Made by a program: the position numbers and the translations under genes. Below the pieces are notes generated by a model, which saw only the letters and a program-made list of their open reading frames with translations, did not search any database and was not told the DNA's origin. Positions 58,630 to 64,000 of a stretch of DNA of 64,000 bases are shown here, one piece after another. The DNA is from Caballeronia fortuita (GTDB taxonomy: Bacteria; Pseudomonadota; Gammaproteobacteria; Burkholderiales; Burkholderiaceae). The stretch covers positions 1-64,000 of the forward strand of contig NZ_FCNX02000010.1 in assembly GCF_001544835.2 (NCBI RefSeq). The letters run 5' to 3'. Position 1 is the stretch's first letter, and each line of letters opens with the position of its first letter.

Positions 58630-59181
58630 TCAGAAGAAGTAGTAGTGAACGCCGACGGTCAGGCTGTCGTTGCGGCGATGGCCGCCCTGGTAGTTGGCCG
58701 AATCGCCGGTGTATTCGGCCGCCACGCTCCAGTTTCTCTGGAACTTGTACTCGACGCCGGCACCGTAGTGCAGACGCGTATCGGGCCAGGTGCCCGTAAA
58801 GCCGATGCGTCCATACGGCATGATGTTTCCGTTCACGGGCATGCCGAACTTCAGGTCGATGCCGCCGTCCTTCCTGGTCGTCGAGCCGGCGTGGAAATCC
58901 ATGAAGCCTTCGAAGCCGACCACGAAACGGTCGACGTCGTAATTGACGCCGGCAACGAGGCCGGGGAAAAACGTCAAATGCGTGGAGCGGGGATTCTGTC
59001 CCGTGCTGTCCGACCAGTTCGCTCCGAGCTTCGCGCCAACATACGGACCGGCGAACTGGCTGTGCGGGCCTTCTACGCCCATCAACTTGAGAAGAGTCGG
59101 ATCGAGCGATTCCGAATGCGCCTGCGCTGCGCAAAGCAGCGACAAAAGCGCGGGCGCAATGAGCTTCTTGAGACTTGCCAT
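58630..59181 (-). CDS. Outer-membrane beta-barrel protein
   Basis: A 183-residue protein. The signal peptide (LIAPALLSLLCAAQAHS) is followed by a short N-terminal stretch and alternating aromatic/polar strands (GPYVGAKLGANW, PYGRIGFTGTW, LTVGVHYYFF). It ends in Phe, the signal for BAM-mediated insertion. It resembles the OmpA-type/8-strand porin-like superfamily; the function is unknown. The 70-bp gap to the M48 gene is tail-to-tail. Confidence 0.85.
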   Translation of the reverse strand: MASLKKLIAPALLSLLCAAQAHSESLDPTLLKLMGVEGPHSQFAGPYVGAKLGANWSDSTGQNPRSTHLTFFPGLVAGVNYDVDRFVVGFEGFMDFHAGSTTRKDGGIDLKFGMPVNGNIMPYGRIGFTGTWPDTRLHYGAGVEYKFQRNWSVAAEYTGDSANYQGGHRRNDSLTVGVHYYFF

Positions 59182-59484
59182 GACTGAATGAATGAACCGT
59201 GAGGTGGCGTTGCAGGTCTGCGCCTGCGCGTTCGTGCAACGGCCTGAAAATCTGGATAACGAACGTTTGCGTTGCGTTGCTCTTTGCCTGCGCGTCGGCA
59301 GGCAACCCGCGAGGTTAGTTACCTACGGTCACCATCGAAAGAGGAATTGTCCTAAAGGAAGGTTGCCTTTCGTCACAGGCACACACAGGACGACGAAGCA
59401 ATGCGCGATCGATCAGGCGGATCGCGACGGCAAAAAGAAAAAGCCCCGCAAGTTTTTAACCTTGCGGGGCCTTTCCACGACAAC
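59182..59484. other. Intergenic region, 303 bp, with inverted repeat and terminator
   Basis: Upstream of the outer-membrane protein gene. TTGCCTGC (59284-59291) and GCAGGCAA (59298-59305) form an 8-bp inverted repeat with a 6-bp centre, a candidate operator or hairpin. The right end is the tRNA-Ser terminator. I see no ORF with coding character and no convincing promoter. Confidence 0.5.
59432..59474 (-). terminator. Terminator of tRNA-Ser
   Basis: GCCCCGCAAG/CTTGCGGGGC, a 10-bp perfect stem, followed on the minus strand by TTTTTCTTTTTG, 15 nt after the tRNA 3' end. Confidence 0.9.
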
Positions 59485-59577
59485 TGGCGGAGACGGAGGG
59501 ATTCGAACCCTCGATCCAGTTTTTAGCCAGATGCTCCCTTAGCAGGGGAGTGCCTTCGACCTCTCGGCCACGTCTCC
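59485..59577 (-). tRNA. tRNA-Ser (anticodon GCT)
   Basis: A 93-nt class II tRNA with encoded CCA. Acceptor GGAGACG/CGTCTCC, anticodon stem CTCCC/GGGAG, loop CTGCTAA giving GCT (reads AGC/AGU), a long variable arm and GTTCGAATC T-loop. Confidence 0.97.
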
Positions 59578-59620
59578 CAAACTTTTCGTTGCACCGGGAG
59601 TGCAGTGCAACGAGATCGAG

Positions 59621-59649
59621 ATAATAGCGTGTTCGCAGGGCGGGGTCAA
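59621..59649 (-). promoter_or_regulatory. Promoter of tRNA-Ser
   Basis: -35 TTGACC (59649-59644), a 17-nt spacer and -10 TATTAT (59626-59621), about 44 nt upstream of the tRNA 5' end. A GC-rich inverted repeat with TTGCAC/GTGCAA ends lies in the leader. Confidence 0.85.
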
Positions 59650-59764
59650 ATTCGCATGACGATTTTTTTCGAAATCGTCGGATATCGAACCGCATGCTCC
59701 GCGAATCGCAACGATGCGACGGCCCGCCGAGCCGTCACATCGCTGTCACGCAAACTTCCAGGCG

Positions 59765-61015
59765 TTATGCGCGATCCAGCTCGAACGCCTTGTGCAGCGC
59801 GCGCACGGCAAGCTCGGTGTACTTCTCGTCGATCAGCACGGAAATCTTGATTTCGGAAGTCGAGATCATCTGGATGTTGATGCCCTCTTCCGACAGCGTG
59901 CGGAACATCGTGCTCGCGATACCCACGTGCGAACGCATGCCGACGCCCACCACCGAGACCTTCGACACCTTCGGATCGCCCAGCACGGTTTCCGCCTGCA
60001 CGTGACCCTTCACCTGGTTGTTCAGGATTTCGAGCGCGCGCTGGTAGTCGCCGCGGCCGACCGTGAACGTGAAGTCGGTCTTGCCGTTCACGCTCTGGTT
60101 CTGGATGATCATGTCGATGTCGATGTTCGCATCGGCGACCGGACCGAGAATCTGATACGCGACGCCCGGCTTGTCGGGCACGCCCATGACCGCGATGCGC
60201 GCTTCGTCGCGCTGGAACGCGATGCCAGAGATGACTGCTTTTTCCATGTTCTCGTCTTCTTCAAAAGTAATCAGGGTGCCGGAGTGCATTTCGGCTTCGA
60301 GCGGCATCAGCGGATCGGTCAGGCTGGAAAGCACGCGCGTTTTCACCTGATACTTGCCGGCGAATTCCACCGAGCGGATCTGCAGCACTTTCGAGCCGAG
60401 GCTCGCCATTTCCAGCATTTCCTCGAAGGTCACGCGATCCAGCCGGCGCGCTTCTTCCACCACGCGCGGATCGGTGGTGTAGACGCCGTCGACGTCGGTG
60501 TAGATCAGGCATTCGTCGGCCTTCATCGCCGCCGCGATCGCGACCGCCGACGTATCCGAGCCGCCGCGTCCGAGCGTCGCGATATGGCCATCCGGATCGA
60601 CGCCCTGAAAACCCGTGATGACCACGACCTTGCCCGCGTCGAGATCCTTCAGCACGCGCTCGCCGTCGATCTCGCTGATGCGCGCCTTCGTGAACGCGCT
60701 GTCCGTCTTGATCGGCACTTGCCAGCCGGCGTAGCTCACGGCGTCGAGGCCTTCGGCGTGCAGCGCGATGGCCAGCAGCCCCACGCTCACCTGCTCGCCG
60801 GTGGAGGCAATCATGTCGAGTTCGCGCGGGTCCGGATCGGCCTTGATGTCTCTCGCGAGACCGAGCAGGCGATTGGTTTCGCCGGACATCGCCGAAGGCA
60901 CGACGACCATCTTGTGGCCGGCCTTGTGCCATTTGGCGACGCGCTTGGCGACGTTCTTGATGCGCTCGACCGAGCCCATCGAAGTGCCGCCGTATTTGTG
61001 TACGATGAGTGCCAT
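59765..61015 (-). CDS. lysC: Aspartate kinase
   Basis: A 416-residue enzyme for the first step of the aspartate family (Lys, Thr, Met, DAP). The kinase domain carries VHKYGGTSMGS and TLGRGGSDTSAVA; two ACT domains occupy about 265-416 and give Lys/Thr feedback control. The same-frame internal start near MEKAVISG could produce a separate beta subunit, as in alpha2beta2 aspartokinases. It is followed by tRNA-Ser. Confidence 0.97.
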   Translation of the reverse strand: MALIVHKYGGTSMGSVERIKNVAKRVAKWHKAGHKMVVVPSAMSGETNRLLGLARDIKADPDPRELDMIASTGEQVSVGLLAIALHAEGLDAVSYAGWQVPIKTDSAFTKARISEIDGERVLKDLDAGKVVVITGFQGVDPDGHIATLGRGGSDTSAVAIAAAMKADECLIYTDVDGVYTTDPRVVEEARRLDRVTFEEMLEMASLGSKVLQIRSVEFAGKYQVKTRVLSSLTDPLMPLEAEMHSGTLITFEEDENMEKAVISGIAFQRDEARIAVMGVPDKPGVAYQILGPVADANIDIDMIIQNQSVNGKTDFTFTVGRGDYQRALEILNNQVKGHVQAETVLGDPKVSKVSVVGVGMRSHVGIASTMFRTLSEEGINIQMISTSEIKISVLIDEKYTELAVRALHKAFELDRA

Positions 61016-61335
61016 TGTCGTTCTTGAACTGGAGGGAAAACCGCGCTTCACGCGCTCAATGCGCCGCGCCTGAGCTCGCGTTCGATCGCTTCGGGGGATG
61101 GTGAGCCAACGATACGCGGACGCTGCCGCACGCCCTTTGCGCTTGCCGGAGCCTTGATACGCGGCGCGCATGAATGCGTCGTTGCGGCGAAATGGAGTCT
61201 TTTGAACGCAGATGCCGCGCAAAAACGCGCTTGGGCGAAAACGAGTTACCGTACCCGATCGAGGCTGAAATTACAAGATGAAGCGCCCGTGACGGCTATT
61301 TTACCGGCTTTGCCGCAACGCTTGCGGCCATCGCC
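61016..61335 (-). other. lysC upstream region, 320 bp
   Basis: Between tilS and lysC. A weak promoter (TTGTAA at 61276-61271, 17-nt spacer, TACGGT at 61253-61248) may drive lysC. I see no lysine-riboswitch-like structure, leader peptide or coding ORF. Confidence 0.4.
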
Positions 61336-62763
61336 TCATGCGAGCAGCAGATCCGGCCGCCACGAAATACGGCGAAGCGGTCCGTGCGCGGCGCTCGGCG
61401 CGGCTTCGCGGTTCACGCCCAGATGCGGCACGAAAAGCAGCGCCTCGCCGATGAAAAGCAGCGGCACATCGCGTTTCCATGCCGGCACGCCGCGCTCCTG
61501 AAAGAGGTTCTTGAGCGTGCGGCCCGGCGCCTCCGACGCGACGCGCATGCGCTCGCCGCCGGCACGCGAACGCGCGACGAGCGGCGCGGCGCGCAACACG
61601 CCTTCCCCGACGACATCGCCGCCGGGGGCATCGACGGATTCGAACACGAACGAGCCGCGCCATTGCGGCAGACGCCATACCTCCTCGCCCTGCCATTGCA
61701 GTTCGACGTCCGCCTTGAGCGTAAGCGCGCCTTCGTCGAGATCGGGTGCGTCGGCGCTATCGCCTGTTTCCCAGAACAGCTCGTTGCGATACGCGCGCAG
61801 GCTGTGCCCCGCATGATCGACGCGCAGCGCGTGGCCATCGCGCGCGGCCGCGGCATCGCGCAACTGGCGCAGCATGTCGGCGATGCGCGCCGTCGATGCC
61901 GCCAGCAAACCGCGCGAGCGAATCCAGAAACGCATGAGATTGATCGCGCGTTCGTCGTCGAGTGCGAGGAACGCGTCGAGCGTGAGCGCGCCCTCTTCGT
62001 GCGCGCTTTGCACGTGATCGAAATCGATGCGCGCGAGCTGATCCAGAAGCCGCTGCGCCGACGCTGCATGCGATGCCGTACGCGCGAGCGCATCGCGGAA
62101 GCCGGGAAAATGCACGGCGAGCATCGGCAACACGTCATGGCGCAGCGCGTTGCGCGAATAGCGCGTGTCGGCGTTGGATTCGTCGTCGATCCAGCTCAGA
62201 TCGCGCTCGTGTGCGTATTGCTCCAGTTGGGCGCGCAGCAAGCGCAATAGCGGGCGCAGACGCGGCACCGCGCCGTCCGCGCGCTGCGGCGCCATCGCCG
62301 CGAGGCCCGCGACGCCCGCGCCGCGCAAGAGTTGCAGCAGCACGGTTTCCGCTTGATCGTCGGCATGATGCGCGATCAGGAGCGCCGCCGCGCCGTGTTC
62401 GTCGCACAGCGCATCGAGCGCGCGGTAACGTGCATCGCGCGCGGCCGCTTCGAGACTTTCGCCGTTCGCGCGCGCCACATCCACATGACGCGCGGCATAA
62501 CGCACGTCGAGCGATGCCGCGAAGCGCTCGCAATGAGCGGCCCACGCGTTGGCGTTCGGGCTCAGACCGTGATGAACATGCAGCGCGATCATGCGATGCG
62601 CGCCGAAGCAGCGCACGGCGGCGTCGAGCAGCACGGTGGAGTCGAGTCCGCCGCTCAGCGCGATTGCGAGATGTGAAACCGGGGAAAGATTCGCATCCGA
62701 CACCGCCGCGCGCACCGCCTCGAACACGAGGCGGCCGGCGGAAGTTTCGTTATCGGATGTCAC
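61336..62763 (-). CDS. tilS: tRNA(Ile)-lysidine synthetase
   Basis: A 475-residue enzyme that lysidinylates C34 of tRNA-Ile(CAU) with ATP and lysine, so that it decodes AUA. The PP-loop SGGLDST is at about residues 37-43, with the N-terminal ATPase domain and C-terminal TilS domain. The start is GTG 62763; no nearby ATG gives the PP-loop context. Confidence 0.95.
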   Translation of the reverse strand: MTSDNETSAGRLVFEAVRAAVSDANLSPVSHLAIALSGGLDSTVLLDAAVRCFGAHRMIALHVHHGLSPNANAWAAHCERFAASLDVRYAARHVDVARANGESLEAAARDARYRALDALCDEHGAAALLIAHHADDQAETVLLQLLRGAGVAGLAAMAPQRADGAVPRLRPLLRLLRAQLEQYAHERDLSWIDDESNADTRYSRNALRHDVLPMLAVHFPGFRDALARTASHAASAQRLLDQLARIDFDHVQSAHEEGALTLDAFLALDDERAINLMRFWIRSRGLLAASTARIADMLRQLRDAAAARDGHALRVDHAGHSLRAYRNELFWETGDSADAPDLDEGALTLKADVELQWQGEEVWRLPQWRGSFVFESVDAPGGDVVGEGVLRAAPLVARSRAGGERMRVASEAPGRTLKNLFQERGVPAWKRDVPLLFIGEALLFVPHLGVNREAAPSAAHGPLRRISWRPDLLLA

Positions 62764-62801
62764 GAGCGTTCGCGATGGATGAGATGACGAAGATGACGGG
62801 A

Positions 62802-63773
62802 TTACGCGCCCGGCAGCGATTCCTTGAACTTGCCGTAGGCCATCAGCTTTTCGAAGCGGCGCTCGCGCAAGTCGTTGACGCTCATGCCCTGGAACTGACG
62901 CAGCGAATCGGCGAGCGCGCGGCGCAGCAGCGCGGCCATGCCCTTCGCGTCACGATGCGCGCCGCCGAGCGGCTCGTTCACGATCTTGTCGATGAGACCG
63001 AGCGCCTTCAGACGATGCGCCGTGAGGCCAAGCGCCTCGGCCGCTTCCGGCGCCTTCGCCGCGCTCTTCCACAGGATCGACGCGCAGCCTTCCGGCGAGA
63101 TGACCGAGTACGTTGAGAACTGCAGCATCATCACGGTATCGGCGACGGCGATCGCGAGCGCGCCGCCCGAACCGCCTTCACCGATGATCGTCGTGATGAT
63201 CGGCGTCTTGAGTTCGGCCATCACGTACAGATTGCGGCCGATGGCTTCCGACTGTCCGCGCTCTTCCGCGCCGATGCCCGGATATGCGCCCGGCGTATCG
63301 ACGAACGTGAAGATCGGCAGGCTGAATTTTTCTGCGGTACGCATCAGCCGCTCGGCCTTGCGATAGCCTTCGGGACGCGGCATGCCGAAGTTGCGCAGCG
63401 CGCGTTCCTTCGTGTCGCGGCCCTTCTGATGGCCGATCACCATGCACGGCTGGCCGTTGAAGCGCGCGAAACCGCCGACGATCGCGAGGTCGTCCGCGAA
63501 AGCGCGGTCGCCGTGCAATTCGTGAAAATCGGTGAAAAGCTCGTTCACGTAGTCGAGCGTGTACGGACGCTGCGGATGACGCGCGATTTGCGAAACCTGC
63601 CACGGCGACAGATTCGCGTAGAGATCCTTCGTGAGCTGCTGGCTCTTCTTCGACAGCCGCTCGATTTCTTCCGAAATATCGACAGCGGAATCGTCCTGAA
63701 CGAAGCGGAGTTCTTCGATCTTCGCTTCGAGTTCAGCGATCGGCTGCTCGAAATCCAGAAACGTGGTCTTCAT
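62802..63773 (-). CDS. accA: Acetyl-CoA carboxylase carboxyltransferase subunit alpha
   Basis: A 323-residue subunit that, with AccD, carboxylates acetyl-CoA from biotin for fatty-acid synthesis. Family segments [47 protein letters not shown] (key residues [12 protein letters not shown]) and the [11 protein letters not shown] oxyanion loop are complete. ATG 63773 is preferred over a start 7 codons upstream. It is 38 bp before tilS. Confidence 0.98.
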   Translation of the reverse strand: MKTTFLDFEQPIAELEAKIEELRFVQDDSAVDISEEIERLSKKSQQLTKDLYANLSPWQVSQIARHPQRPYTLDYVNELFTDFHELHGDRAFADDLAIVGGFARFNGQPCMVIGHQKGRDTKERALRNFGMPRPEGYRKAERLMRTAEKFSLPIFTFVDTPGAYPGIGAEERGQSEAIGRNLYVMAELKTPIITTIIGEGGSGGALAIAVADTVMMLQFSTYSVISPEGCASILWKSAAKAPEAAEALGLTAHRLKALGLIDKIVNEPLGGAHRDAKGMAALLRRALADSLRQFQGMSVNDLRERRFEKLMAYGKFKESLPGA

Positions 63774-63851
63774 ATGTTCGAGTCCTGGGAACATCGGGCA
63801 GCGCGTATTCTAACCGCGTCCGCCCCTCAAAAATTCGCGCGGGAACTATCG

Positions 63852-63880
63852 ATTATAAAACAACGATAGCGCGCGCTTGG
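63852..63880 (-). promoter_or_regulatory. Possible promoter of accA
   Basis: A perfect -10 TATAAT (63857-63852) in the 119-bp gap after the glycosylase stop. The -35 position (CCAAGC) is poor. A CTATCG/CGATAG repeat flanks the -10. Confidence 0.45.
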
Positions 63881-63892
63881 TGCGCGTGTATT

Positions 63893-64000
63893 TTAATGAT
63901 CGGCCGGGATGGGATTGAGACTGCGCCACATATACCAGGTTGCCACCGTACGCCACGGCTCCCAGTTGGCCGCGACCTCACGCGCTTCGCTGCGCGTCAC
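63893..64000 (-). CDS. DNA-3-methyladenine glycosylase (AlkA-type), C-terminal end, partial
   Basis: The last 35 codons of a minus-strand gene that enters from the right edge. The visible segment reads ANWEPWRTVATWYMWRSL and ends NPIPADH, typical of the HhH-GPD glycosylase C-terminus. AlkA removes alkylated bases. Only the 3' end is in the window; the 5' part lies beyond 64000. Confidence 0.8.
   Translation of the reverse strand: MTRSEAREVAANWEPWRTVATWYMWRSLNPIPADH

Overview
The window comes from a GC-rich betaproteobacterial chromosome, most likely Burkholderiaceae in the Burkholderia/Paraburkholderia/Caballeronia group. This rests on the protein families seen (DUF2863, DUF2818 and DUF1178 proteins, PXPV-repeat proteins, a complete 14-gene nuo operon followed by DUF2818 and NUDIX genes) and on an rRNA leader of Burkholderia type at the left edge. 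No database search was possible, so genus and species are inference. Nearly all of the window is core-type chromosome. I see no insertion sequence, prophage, integrase or CRISPR array.

Layout. 1-250: the leftward promoter, boxA and leader of an rRNA operon whose 16S gene must lie just outside the left edge. 488-6791: assorted genes (DUF2863 protein, orphan LuxR-type regulator, CbiM-like membrane protein, exported Lys/Ser/Thr-tailed protein, M14 cytosolic carboxypeptidase, YaaA, PIN protein). 6838-13910: an aminotransferase and an acyl-CoA catabolic run (3-hydroxyacyl-CoA dehydrogenase, enoyl-CoA hydratase family protein, histidine phosphatase, APH-type kinase, acyl-CoA dehydrogenase) with a convergent MaoC gene. 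14049-30639, leftward: nuoA to nuoN, then DUF2818, NUDIX and DUF1178 genes. 30854-36482, leftward: tRNA-Leu(GAG), secG, tpiA, a quinone oxidoreductase, pnp and rpsO. 36646-41281: a branched-chain amino-acid type binding protein, a BamE-like lipoprotein, leuA with an attenuator-type leader, and an NlpC/P60 peptidase. 41429-47071: a yejABEF-type oligopeptide ABC importer. 47283-49150: fabI and two related PXPV-repeat exported proteins. 49335-57633: an MFS transporter divergent from a gntR-mdcABCDEGH malonate decarboxylase operon. 57801-64000: M48 lipoprotein protease, outer-membrane beta-barrel protein, tRNA-Ser(GCT), lysC, tilS, accA and the 3' end of an AlkA-type glycosylase gene.

How the genes work together. 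Complex I (nuo) feeds NADH electrons to quinone. The mdc operon turns malonate into acetyl-CoA and CO2 and carries its own cofactor synthase (MdcB), holo-ACP synthase (MdcG) and malonyl transferase (MdcH). A GntR regulator is translationally coupled to it, and the divergent MFS gene is the natural candidate for malonate uptake. AccA, FabI and the acyl-CoA genes cover fatty-acid synthesis and breakdown. LeuA and LysC are the committed steps of leucine and aspartate-family biosynthesis.

The most interesting new observations are: (1) a 28-codon leucine-rich ORF in the leuA leader, with four CTA codons, whose AUG coincides with the predicted transcription start of a good promoter, which suggests a leaderless attenuator peptide; (2) an APH kinase and acyl-CoA dehydrogenase pair that resembles the two halves of ACAD10/ACAD11 and the Lva system; (3) an 11-bp perfect inverted repeat in the promoter/leader of a PXPV gene; (4) a stable hairpin in the pnp leader; (5) a ten-histidine loop in NuoL.
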